NCBI GenBank assembly: GCA_017555325.1
Contig: JAFZGR010000006.1
Span: forward strand, 1 to 6,167
Reading direction: 5' to 3'
Source of the DNA: Alphaproteobacteria bacterium
GTDB lineage: Bacteria; Pseudomonadota; Alphaproteobacteria; CAAHEQ01; UBA3637
DNA length: 6,167 bases
Shown here: piece by piece, positions 1 through 6,167 of the stretch
How positions within the stretch are numbered: the stretch's first letter is position 1
Layout: each line of letters opens with the position of its first letter
Notes under the pieces: generated by a model
Seen by the model: only the letters and a program-made list of their open reading frames with translations
Told to the model about the DNA's origin: nothing
Databases searched by the model: none
Translations under genes and position numbers: made by a program

Positions 1-289
1 GAATTCCCTGAACGCCACCAACAAATAATTTGAAAACCGCAAACAATTTATGAAAAACTGAACGACGAGCAACAGATTCTGCTGCTAATCTATACGTTTC
101 AACTCTTGGAAGAGAGTGGAATGCTCCTCCTCGCTTATCTGTTATAAAAGCAACCCGAAACCCTTTTTCCAACAGGGCTTCCGAAATTGATTCAGCAGGA
201 AAAATATGCCCACCACTACCACCAGTGGTAACGATAACCAATGGTTTATTTGTATCTGTTTTGTTGTTTTTCTTTTGAGATTGTTGCAT
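1..289 (-). CDS. murG: MurG, lipid II-forming GlcNAc transferase (N-terminal part, cut by window start)
   Basis: MurG transfers GlcNAc from UDP-GlcNAc onto lipid I to form lipid II at the inner face of the cytoplasmic membrane. I translated 96 codons by hand from the ATG at 289-287; the frame stays open to base 1, so about three quarters of the usual ~360-residue protein lies outside the window. After a short polar, lysine- and asparagine-rich leader (residues 1-15) comes 'PLVIVTTGGSGGHIFPA' (16-32), which holds the glycine-rich loop and histidine typical of the MurG N-terminal Rossmann domain. 'FITDKRG' (48-54) resembles the alphaproteobacterial form. The leader is longer than usual, but no later Met precedes the glycine-rich loop and GGGAGA stands 7 nt upstream, so this start is well supported. 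The gene follows ftsW by 18 bp, the usual dcw order. Identification is firm; nothing can be said about the C-terminal UDP-GlcNAc-binding domain. Confidence 0.95.
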   Translation of the reverse strand, partial: MQQSQKKNNKTDTNKPLVIVTTGGSGGHIFPAESISEALLEKGFRVAFITDKRGGAFHSLPRVETYRLAAESVARRSVFHKLFAVFKLFVGGVQGI

Positions 290-296
290 TTATATT

Positions 297-302
297 TCTC
301 CC
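297..302 (-). promoter_or_regulatory. Ribosome binding site of murG
   Basis: On the minus strand GGGAGA lies 7 nt before the ATG at 289. It falls inside the 18-bp gap after the ftsW TAG and fixes the murG start. The gap is too short for a separate promoter or terminator, so murG probably shares the ftsW transcript. Confidence 0.75.
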
Positions 303-307
303 GATAC

Positions 308-1432
308 CTATTCCAATCCACGGCTTAACGTGTGTCGCTTTGTCAATCCTAAAATAATGCCAAATGCAAAACCAATTGACACCAATGATGACCCCCCATA
401 CGAAATAAAAGGCAAAGTCATTCCTTTGGTCGGCAACATATTCAACGTTGATCCCATATTTACAATAGCCTGAATTGCAATTTGTGTCAATAATCCACCG
501 ACAGCAATTTGACAAAAATAATTATTTTCCTGTCGCATTAAATAAAAACCTCGTAAAACAACAAATGCGAACACAGCAATTAAGAAAAACGTTAAAATAA
601 ATCCAAATTCCTCAGCTGAAACAGCAACAATAAAATCCGTATGAGCATCCGGCAGCTCATATTTTACAATCCCTTCTCCGGGACCTTTACCGAACCAACC
701 GGCATTTTTAAGTGTTTCTAATGATTTTTCTACCTGATACGCCTCTCCGTTTTCCGGATTTAAAAAACGATTAACCCGTTGATGAACATGATCAAAAACA
801 AAATACGCCATAACCCCGGCTACAACAAAAAAACCACCCAAAACACCAACAAGAAGAACAGGAATACCTGACAAAAATAATTCTACGGCAAAAATACCGG
901 ATACGGTAATAAACATCCCTACATCCGGCTGTAATAATAGTAGTACTGCTATTATTACATATAACAAAATAGCACTTGTATAACCCGGAAATTGTTTAAT
1001 TAAGCGTCCTGAAGCCAATAACCATGCACACACAACGGCAAATGCTGGTTTTACAAATTCAGACGGTTGCAAACCAATACCAAAAAAATTTATCCATCGT
1101 TTTGCCCCTTGAATTTCTGTCCCAAATAAAACAACATAAACCATACAAACTAAAGCACCAATTAATGCCAACCCACTAACACGACGAATTCTTTTAAAAT
1201 CTAAAAAGGAGGTCACTAACAGTACAAAAACAGCAGGCCCCAAAAAAATAAGTTGTCTATAAATAAAGTAAAATGTTTCTCTGTTTGTTCGTTCAGCAAC
1301 TCCCGGACTAGCAGCAAAAATTAAAAAAATACCATAAAGAATTAAAACAAATGCCCCATATAAAAGACCTCTATCCAGACTCCGATATGTATCAGCAATA
1401 AAAGAACGTAATTTTTGAATGTGTCCGCTCAT
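308..1432 (-). CDS. ftsW: FtsW, SEDS-family septal peptidoglycan glycosyltransferase
   Basis: FtsW polymerises lipid II into septal glycan, working with the transpeptidase FtsI in the inner membrane. The protein is 374 residues, a normal length, with about ten hydrophobic segments (for example 24-41, 61-77, 87-103, 192-214, 278-298 and 345-363). SEDS hallmarks seen are 'GAKRWI' (109-114), 'QPSEFVKPA' (122-130), 'GKGPGEG' (248-254), and 'LPDAHTDFI' (260-268), whose Asp266 aligns with the aspartate known to be essential in RodA/FtsW. 'PFISYGGSSL' (341-350) is the conserved loop near the C-terminus. 'AASPGVAER' (40-48) resembles alphaproteobacterial FtsW. The frame is open back to 1498, but that start would overlap mraY by 58 bp and add 22 atypical residues. 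The ATG at 1432 has an AGGA site 6 nt upstream and is preferred. It follows mraY by 8 bp; murD, normally between them, is missing. FtsI, its usual partner, is encoded upstream in the same cluster. Confidence 0.96.
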   Translation of the reverse strand: MSGHIQKLRSFIADTYRSLDRGLLYGAFVLILYGIFLIFAASPGVAERTNRETFYFIYRQLIFLGPAVFVLLVTSFLDFKRIRRVSGLALIGALVCMVYVVLFGTEIQGAKRWINFFGIGLQPSEFVKPAFAVVCAWLLASGRLIKQFPGYTSAILLYVIIAVLLLLQPDVGMFITVSGIFAVELFLSGIPVLLVGVLGGFFVVAGVMAYFVFDHVHQRVNRFLNPENGEAYQVEKSLETLKNAGWFGKGPGEGIVKYELPDAHTDFIVAVSAEEFGFILTFFLIAVFAFVVLRGFYLMRQENNYFCQIAVGGLLTQIAIQAIVNMGSTLNMLPTKGMTLPFISYGGSSLVSIGFAFGIILGLTKRHTLSRGLE

Positions 1433-1438
1433 TTTTTG

Positions 1439-1442
1439 TCCT
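1439..1442 (-). promoter_or_regulatory. Ribosome binding site of ftsW, overlapping the mraY stop
   Basis: The minus strand reads TAGGACAAAAAATG. The AGGA core starts inside the mraY TAG stop (1443-1441) and lies 6 nt before the ftsW ATG at 1432. This favours the 1432 start over the longer frame from 1498 and suggests translational coupling of ftsW to mraY. Confidence 0.75.
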
Positions 1443-2520
1443 ATCTGATTTTTAACGATGATAACGCAATCAATGCCAATAAAATTGAAATAATCCAAAA
1501 ACGAATAACAACCGTCGTTTCACTCCATCCTTTTTTTTCAAAATGATGATGAATTGGGGCCATTAAAAAAACACGTTTTTTTCTTAATTTATAAGATCCA
1601 ACTTGAATAATATCGGACAGCGCTTCCATTACAAAAACACCTCCAGCAATAGCCAACAAGAGCTCTTGCTTTGTTGCAACCGACAATGTTCCTAATATCC
1701 CGCCCAAAGCTAATGAACCCGTATCCCCCATAAATACTTGTGCTGGATGAGCATTAAACCAAAGGAATCCAAGTGTTGCCCCAATTATAGCACTACAAAA
1801 AACAGCCATTTCACCAGCATTAGGAACATAATGCATATGTAAATATGTGCTATAATCAATACGACCTACCAAATAAGCGAAAACTGCAAACACTAAGCAA
1901 CACATAATAACCGGAATACTAACCAATCCATCCAACCCATCTGTTAAATTAACAGCATTGGAACTCCCAACCATTACAATCAAAACAAAAGGAATATAAA
2001 AATAACTTAAATCAATAAAAACATCTTTCAAAAAAGGAACCGTTAAAGTTGTCCCCATTTTTTTATCTAAACAAATTAAACACAAACATGCAATCAAGCT
2101 GATAATAAATTGTAACATTAATTTTTGTTTTCCAGAAATTCCCTGTGAACTTTGCATTGTTAATTTTTTATAATCATCCAACAATCCTGCCCCACCAAAA
2201 CCAAGCATAACAAAAATTAAAACCCATACATAGGGGTTTGTCCATTGAGCCCATAACAATGCAGAAATCAGTACAGCTGTTAATAAAAGAAGCCCTCCCA
2301 TACATGGCGTTCCTTTTTTTGCAAAATGCGTTTTTGGTCCATCCTGACGAATCGGCTGACCCTCACCCTGTTTGTGTTTTAACCAATCAATAAATCTCGG
2401 TCCGCATAAAAGCATAATCAAAAAAGATGTTGCCAACGCTCCACCACTCCGAAAAGTAATATAACGAAATATGTTAAAAATGTTAATATCCGCTGATAAA
2501 AAAGACAACCAATACAGCAT
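1441..2520 (-). CDS. mraY: MraY, phospho-MurNAc-pentapeptide translocase (lipid I synthase)
   Basis: MraY transfers phospho-MurNAc-pentapeptide from its UDP carrier to undecaprenyl phosphate, giving lipid I in the inner membrane. The 359-residue length is typical (about 360). Family signatures appear in order: 'GQPIRQDGPKTH' (54-65) and 'KKGTPCMGG' (68-76) in the first cytoplasmic region; the Mg-binding 'LLDDYKK' with Asp115-Asp116; 'NLTDGLDGL' (191-199); 'FMGDTGSLALGG' (263-274) with the catalytic-site Asp266; and 'MAPIHHHFEKKGW' (320-332) with the triple histidine 324-326. About ten hydrophobic stretches separate these loops. Cys73 sits where 'TPTMGG' with Thr is more usual, probably a neutral change. 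The ATG at 2520 overlaps the murE-murF stop by one base (TAATG) and has a strong AAGGAG 7 nt upstream, so the start is secure. Its substrate is the product of the preceding MurF domain. A run of eight A in the coding strand follows the HHHFE codons. Confidence 0.98.
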   Translation of the reverse strand: MLYWLSFLSADINIFNIFRYITFRSGGALATSFLIMLLCGPRFIDWLKHKQGEGQPIRQDGPKTHFAKKGTPCMGGLLLLTAVLISALLWAQWTNPYVWVLIFVMLGFGGAGLLDDYKKLTMQSSQGISGKQKLMLQFIISLIACLCLICLDKKMGTTLTVPFLKDVFIDLSYFYIPFVLIVMVGSSNAVNLTDGLDGLVSIPVIMCCLVFAVFAYLVGRIDYSTYLHMHYVPNAGEMAVFCSAIIGATLGFLWFNAHPAQVFMGDTGSLALGGILGTLSVATKQELLLAIAGGVFVMEALSDIIQVGSYKLRKKRVFLMAPIHHHFEKKGWSETTVVIRFWIISILLALIALSSLKIR

Positions 2521-5372
2521 TATTTATCTCCTTTCAAGGCAACAATTATTTTTTTTAAATTCATTCCATTAGATGCTTTTATCAAAACCGTATCATCTGT
2601 CTGTAAATGTGCCACAATATCAGACATAATACCTTCCACTGTCATACTATATCCGCCTTTCATTTCAACCGGCAATATATCATACAAGCTTTTCATCAAT
2701 GGACCTATACAAAAAACACAATCTATCTCGTTCTCAATTAAAACAGATCCTAATGCCTGATGAAATAAAATACCATCCTCACCCAACTCTAACATATCAC
2801 CTAAAACAGCGATACGGCGTCCTTTTCGATAAGCCCCCAATGTCTGAATAGATGCGTTCATAGATGCTGGATTGGCATTATAAGCATCATCAATCAATGT
2901 AATTTGAGCCCCATTTGATAAACACAACTGTTCTGAAGCTCCTCGTCCGGCAACCGGCGTTTGAGTTTCTAATGTTTTCATTGCCTGTTCTACACTTGCT
3001 CCAACAGCATCTACAAGAGCCAATACACCTAATGAATTTAGAGCAAAATGACGACCAGTAAATCCAATAGAATAATTATATTCTTCTCCATTCCATTTCA
3101 TTTTTATTGTTGTTTTACCGGCATTAATACGACAAGATATCATCTCAAAATTCGCACCATTTTTTTGACCAAAAGAAACAATTTTTCGAATATTATTCAA
3201 ATGAACCTGTTCGGATAAATAATTAAAGAACGGGCTTTCCTTGTTTAAAACGGCAACTCCTTTTTTATCCGCATAATCATATATTTCTGCCTTTGCCGAA
3301 GCAATTTCCAAATCATTTTTAAAGTAAGCCCGATGTGCTGCCCCAACCATTGTAATCATTGTGTGGTGCGGACGAACCAAATCCGATAAAAAGGACATTT
3401 CTCCAAAATGGTTCATTCCCATTTCAATAACAGCATATTCCGTATCTAACGGCATCCGTGATAACATAAGCGGAACACCGATTTCATTATTAAAATTACC
3501 GGCAGTTGCATATGTTTTACCTTGTTCACTTAATACAGCTTTCAACATTTCTTTTGTCGTTGTTTTCCCTGAGCTCCCCGTTATACCGATAAAAACAGCT
3601 TCACTTCGCATACGGGCAAAACGTCCCAAAGCTTCTAATGCAACCAACGTATCAGAAACAATTATTTGTTTTTCCGGCGGAATATCGGAAATCAATCTAT
3701 CAACAAGACAGGCACTTGCTCCTTTATGAATAGCTGTTATCGCAAATTGATGGCCATCCATCTTTTCTCCTTTTAAAGCAACAAATAAATCACCGGCTTC
3801 TAACGTTCGAGTATCTATGGATACCCCTGTTACCTGTATATGTGGAGAAACTTCTGTATTTAGAGCCATACTTAACTCAAAACCCTGCCAAAGAACAGGT
3901 TTAAAAAATGAAGCTGTTTGCGATAAAACTTCCGTTTTATCATTAAACTGATAGACAACATCTCGAATTGTTTGCCCTGTTTCGTGTCCTTTTCCGCACA
4001 AAACCAATATATCTCCTGCCGATAAATTTTGTATTGCCGCTGCTATTGCGTGAATCCGACTACCGATTTCAATCCCTTTTGGACACCCTTCTTTTATCAT
4101 TTGACGAATATCTATCGAATTCTCGAAACGGGGATTATCATCCGTAATATAAACAACATCAGCCAACTTATCAGCAATTCGCCCCATTTGACTGCGTTTT
4201 CCCGTATCCCGATTACCACCACACCCAAACAAACAAATTAATCTTCCGGTTGCATGAGGACGTAATGATGTTAGTACTCGTTCTAAGGCATCTGGTGTAT
4301 GAGCGTAGTCAACAAAAATCTGCGCATCATTAATAACTGTAATCGGCTCCAAACGCCCTGTCGGAGCTTTCAATTCCGGCAACACACCGACAATATCTGA
4401 AACAGACAAACCAACACCCAAACACAATCCAATCGCGCACAAAAGATTCATAACCTGAAAATCACCAAAAACAGGGATAGAAACCATATGAGTTTGATTT
4501 AAAATTTCAATACATATATCTTGTCCCGTTACTGTTGGTTTTTGAGAAACTAATTTTAATTCTTTTCCGTTATACCCATACGAATATATTTTTCGTCCGC
4601 TCAACTTGATTTGTTCATACATTTTTTGAAACTCAGGTATATCTGCATTCAAAATCACAGTTCCATTTAAATCCGTCCATTCCAAAAATAATTTCATCTT
4701 TGCAGACATATAATTTTCCATTGTTTGGTGGTAATCCAAATGATCACGTGTTAAATTGGTAAATCCGGTTGCAACAAATTCTATTCCGTCTAATCGATAT
4801 TGGTCCAAACCATGACTAGATGCTTCCAATGCAACAAATTCCACAGATTTATCTGCTAATAAATTAAATGTTTCATGCAAAGAAATACTGTCCGGCGTTG
4901 TCATAGAACCACCCTTTTGATAAACAGGTGAATCAATACCGATTGTCCCGATACTAGCAGACAATCGATTGTTTTTATTCAAAATCTGATTAACAAAATA
5001 TACGGTTGATGTTTTACCATTTGTTCCTGTAACGGCAATTTTTTTTAACTTCTCAGAAGGATACAGAATATTCGCTACCCGTGCTATATAATCACGAACA
5101 TTATCAACCAAGATAACGGGAACAGAAGTCTGAACAGGTCTATCTGTCAAAACAGCAACAGCCCCATTCAAAACCGCATCTGAAACAAAATCCAAACCAT
5201 CTGATTTAAACCCTTTAACAGCGGAAAAAACAAATCCTTTTTGTATAGACCGAGAATGACTTGTTAATCCAATTATTTCTTGTTCCAAATATATCACCTT
5301 TTCCGTATCCGTTGGAAAAAAAACAGAATCAATTGAAATATTTAACAATTTTAAAAACACAGACAATTTCAT
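2520..5372 (-). CDS. murE-murF: MurE-MurF fusion: meso-DAP-adding and D-Ala-D-Ala-adding ligases in one chain
   Basis: One 950-residue cytoplasmic protein carries two complete ATP-dependent Mur ligases. The MurE half (about 1-489) adds meso-diaminopimelate to UDP-MurNAc-L-Ala-D-Glu. It shows the P-loop 'VTGTNGKTS' (114-122), 'MTTPDS' (157-162), 'EASSHG' (183-188), 'TRDHLDYH' (208-215), the 'YMSAKMKLF' segment with Lys225 where the family has a carbamylated lysine, 'DNPR' (412-415), which is the meso-DAP recognition motif, and 'GKGHE' (460-464). The MurF half (about 491-950) adds D-Ala-D-Ala. It shows 'VSIDTRTLEAGDLFVALKGE' (517-536), the P-loop 'GITGSSGKTTTKE' (596-608), 'GNFNNEIGVP' (625-634), 'EMGMNH' (650-655), 'DDAYNANPASM' (828-838) and 'LGDMLELGE' (857-865). 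Each half has the length of a free-standing enzyme, with almost no linker, and no stop or plausible start lies at the join. No motif is obviously broken; 'AAHRAYFK' (678-685) differs from the usual 'AHLExFG'. The ATG at 5372 lies 4 bp after ftsI. Fused MurE-MurF is known from Bordetella. Confidence 0.96.
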   Translation of the reverse strand: MKLSVFLKLLNISIDSVFFPTDTEKVIYLEQEIIGLTSHSRSIQKGFVFSAVKGFKSDGLDFVSDAVLNGAVAVLTDRPVQTSVPVILVDNVRDYIARVANILYPSEKLKKIAVTGTNGKTSTVYFVNQILNKNNRLSASIGTIGIDSPVYQKGGSMTTPDSISLHETFNLLADKSVEFVALEASSHGLDQYRLDGIEFVATGFTNLTRDHLDYHQTMENYMSAKMKLFLEWTDLNGTVILNADIPEFQKMYEQIKLSGRKIYSYGYNGKELKLVSQKPTVTGQDICIEILNQTHMVSIPVFGDFQVMNLLCAIGLCLGVGLSVSDIVGVLPELKAPTGRLEPITVINDAQIFVDYAHTPDALERVLTSLRPHATGRLICLFGCGGNRDTGKRSQMGRIADKLADVVYITDDNPRFENSIDIRQMIKEGCPKGIEIGSRIHAIAAAIQNLSAGDILVLCGKGHETGQTIRDVVYQFNDKTEVLSQTASFFKPVLWQGFELSMALNTEVSPHIQVTGVSIDTRTLEAGDLFVALKGEKMDGHQFAITAIHKGASACLVDRLISDIPPEKQIIVSDTLVALEALGRFARMRSEAVFIGITGSSGKTTTKEMLKAVLSEQGKTYATAGNFNNEIGVPLMLSRMPLDTEYAVIEMGMNHFGEMSFLSDLVRPHHTMITMVGAAHRAYFKNDLEIASAKAEIYDYADKKGVAVLNKESPFFNYLSEQVHLNNIRKIVSFGQKNGANFEMISCRINAGKTTIKMKWNGEEYNYSIGFTGRHFALNSLGVLALVDAVGASVEQAMKTLETQTPVAGRGASEQLCLSNGAQITLIDDAYNANPASMNASIQTLGAYRKGRRIAVLGDMLELGEDGILFHQALGSVLIENEIDCVFCIGPLMKSLYDILPVEMKGGYSMTVEGIMSDIVAHLQTDDTVLIKASNGMNLKKIIVALKGDK
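2528..2533 (-). promoter_or_regulatory. Ribosome binding site of mraY, inside the murE-murF 3' end
   Basis: The minus strand shows AAGGAG 7 nt before the mraY ATG, within the last codons of the fused mur gene. Together with the TAATG stop/start overlap at 2522-2518 this is a classic arrangement for translational coupling or reinitiation. It is the strongest Shine-Dalgarno match in the window. Confidence 0.85.
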
Positions 5373-5376
5373 TTAA

Positions 5377-6167
5377 CTACCTCTTGTTTGCTTTAACAGA
5401 TGCTTCTATCGCTCGTTGCATATATGCCGGTTGAACCCATGGTTCTTCTGGGGCAATTCCAAGATAAGGAGCAATTTGTTCAATAATTTTCATACCGGTT
5501 GGTTTTGCATTCCATCCAGCTGTATTAAAATTAAACGTTTCTTTTATCCGTTTTGGATTTTCAAGTGTTACCATAACGGCATATTTCGGATCAGACATCG
5601 GAAAAGCACTAACAAATGTTGTACGGGATGAACCTTCTACATATTTACCGTTTTTGATTAAATTAGCTGTGCCTGTTTTGCCACCAACAGCATATCCATA
5701 AGCAATATCTGTCGGTTTTGCTTTCCAATTAACAACACCCCACATCATGTGGCGCATCATTTTAGATGTTTTTTCTGAAATAACCTGATACTCAGGCTGT
5801 CCTTTATTTCCATCTTTTAAAAAGGTCGGAACACGATAATATCCTCCATTTACCAATGCAGAAACCGCACTAATCAAATGCAGTGGAGAAACAGAAATGC
5901 CATATCCAAAAGAAACATTGGCCGATGTAATTTCTGCCCATTTCTCAGAACGTGGATACTGAGTTCTTGTCCGTTCCGGCAACGTTATCGGTAACGGCTC
6001 ATAAAAACCGAAACGTCCTAAAAATTCCCGTTGTCGTTTATAGCCGGCCTTCATAGCAATTCGCACAGACCCCAAATTAGACGAATTAATTAATAATTCA
6101 GGTACAATCAACTGACGATTTTGCCCCCCATAATCAGTTAAATTTTTACAGCCAATTTTAATATAAA
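5377..6167 (-). CDS. ftsI: FtsI (PBP3), septal peptidoglycan transpeptidase (C-terminal part, cut by window end)
   Basis: FtsI is the class B penicillin-binding protein that cross-links septal peptidoglycan in the periplasm, paired with FtsW. About 262 codons are visible and the frame is open to the window edge, so the N-terminal membrane anchor, the pedestal domain and the catalytic SxxK serine motif lie outside. A TTG at 6111-6109 is not a real start, because homologous sequence continues upstream ('DYGGQNRQL' just before it). Numbering from that TTG for convenience, the second transpeptidase motif SxN is 'SSN' at 10-12 (6084-6076) and the third motif is 'KTGT' at 145-148 (5679-5668). 'SFGYGISVSPLHL' (67-79) is the conserved stretch between them. 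'FGFYEPLPITLPER' (34-47) fits FtsI. The protein ends normally with a basic tail and TAG, 4 bp before murE-murF. PBP2 (MrdA) is the other class B possibility, but gene context and sequence favour FtsI. Confidence 0.94.
   Translation of the reverse strand, partial: YIKIGCKNLTDYGGQNRQLIVPELLINSSNLGSVRIAMKAGYKRQREFLGRFGFYEPLPITLPERTRTQYPRSEKWAEITSANVSFGYGISVSPLHLISAVSALVNGGYYRVPTFLKDGNKGQPEYQVISEKTSKMMRHMMWGVVNWKAKPTDIAYGYAVGGKTGTANLIKNGKYVEGSSRTTFVSAFPMSDPKYAVMVTLENPKRIKETFNFNTAGWNAKPTGMKIIEQIAPYLGIAPEEPWVQPAYMQRAIEASVKANKR
5380..5384 (-). promoter_or_regulatory. Ribosome binding site of murE-murF, inside the ftsI 3' end
   Basis: The minus strand reads AAGAGGTAGTTAAATG. AGAGG lies 7 nt before the ATG at 5372, immediately ahead of the ftsI TAG stop (5379-5377). 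It confirms the N-terminus of the MurE half and implies co-translation with ftsI. Confidence 0.8.

Larger units (their letters stand above)
1..6167 (-). other. Part of the dcw operon: ftsI - murE-murF - mraY - ftsW - murG
   Basis: Five genes run in the same direction with gaps of 4 bp, a 1-bp overlap, 8 bp and 18 bp, and three ribosome sites lie inside or across the end of the preceding gene. This is a single transcription unit whose promoter must be beyond the high-coordinate edge (typically near mraZ/mraW, not visible). The order matches the proteobacterial dcw cluster except that murD is missing between mraY and ftsW and murE is joined to murF. I see no rho-independent terminator. Confidence 0.9.

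Noticed and set aside
1..6. Window begins exactly at GAATTC (EcoRI site), possible cloning junction
   Set aside because: The murG frame is continuous to the first base and other GAATTC sites occur inside genes near 1186 and 4118, so this may be chance; nothing foreign is seen.
246..515. 89-residue minus-strand frame over the ftsW end and murG start
   Set aside because: It is out of frame with two well-identified genes and its translation has no recognisable features.
1433..1498. Upstream extension of ftsW to an ATG at 1498
   Set aside because: It would overlap mraY by 58 bp and add 22 residues not expected in FtsW; the ATG at 1432 has a well-placed AGGA site.
3361..3729. 122-residue plus-strand frame opposite the MurF half
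   Set aside because: It lies antisense to the conserved MurF P-loop region and has no family resemblance or ribosome site that I can see; it is a shadow of the mur gene.
3867..3869. Internal ATG as an independent murF start
   Set aside because: It falls after the conserved MurF N-terminal residues and lacks a good ribosome site, so separate initiation is unlikely.
4029..4241. 70-residue plus-strand frame opposite the MurE half
   Set aside because: It is an antisense shadow of the DNPR region of MurE with low-complexity content.
5416..5631. 71-residue plus-strand frame opposite ftsI
   Set aside because: It is an antisense shadow of the FtsI C-terminus, rich in Cys, Phe and Trp as expected from a reversed frame.
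6109..6111. TTG at 6111 as the start of a short separate protein
   Set aside because: The frame continues to the window edge with FtsI-like sequence, and SxN and KTGT without SxxK show this is the tail of a larger protein.
1..6167. Search for CRISPR, tRNA/rRNA, IS elements, long repeats, riboswitches, toxin-antitoxin or defence genes
   Set aside because: No such pattern was seen; the window is filled by core peptidoglycan genes with at most 18 bp between them.

Overview
The window is a compact, single-strand piece of a bacterial division and cell wall (dcw) gene cluster. Every gene lies on the minus strand, so transcription runs from the high-coordinate end to the low end. In transcription order it holds the 3' part of ftsI (division transpeptidase, PBP3), one long gene encoding MurE fused to MurF, mraY, ftsW, and the 5' part of murG. 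Both end genes are cut by the window. Essentially the whole window is coding: the four junctions are 4 bp, a 1-bp overlap, 8 bp and 18 bp. No RNA gene, mobile element, CRISPR array, terminator or internal promoter is visible, and there is no gene-free stretch over 300 bases.

The products cover consecutive steps of peptidoglycan synthesis. The MurE half adds meso-diaminopimelate and the MurF half adds D-Ala-D-Ala to the cytoplasmic UDP-MurNAc-peptide. MraY moves that product onto undecaprenyl phosphate to give lipid I, and MurG adds GlcNAc to give lipid II. FtsW polymerises lipid II into glycan at the septum, and FtsI cross-links the strands.

The organism is most likely a low-GC alphaproteobacterium (roughly 35-40% G+C by eye, not computed). 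The gene order fits Proteobacteria. Several motifs match my recollection of alphaproteobacterial versions: FtsW 'AASPGVAER' and 'GKGPGEG', and MurG 'ITDKRG'. The MurE DNPR motif indicates a meso-DAP wall. Low GC within that class suggests a host-associated or otherwise AT-drifted lineage, but genus or family cannot be read from the window.

Two things depart from the standard cluster. murE and murF form one continuous 950-codon frame, and murD, which normally sits between mraY and ftsW, is absent; only 8 bp separate those genes. I see no undescribed system here. The rest is an ordinary and apparently intact core pathway.
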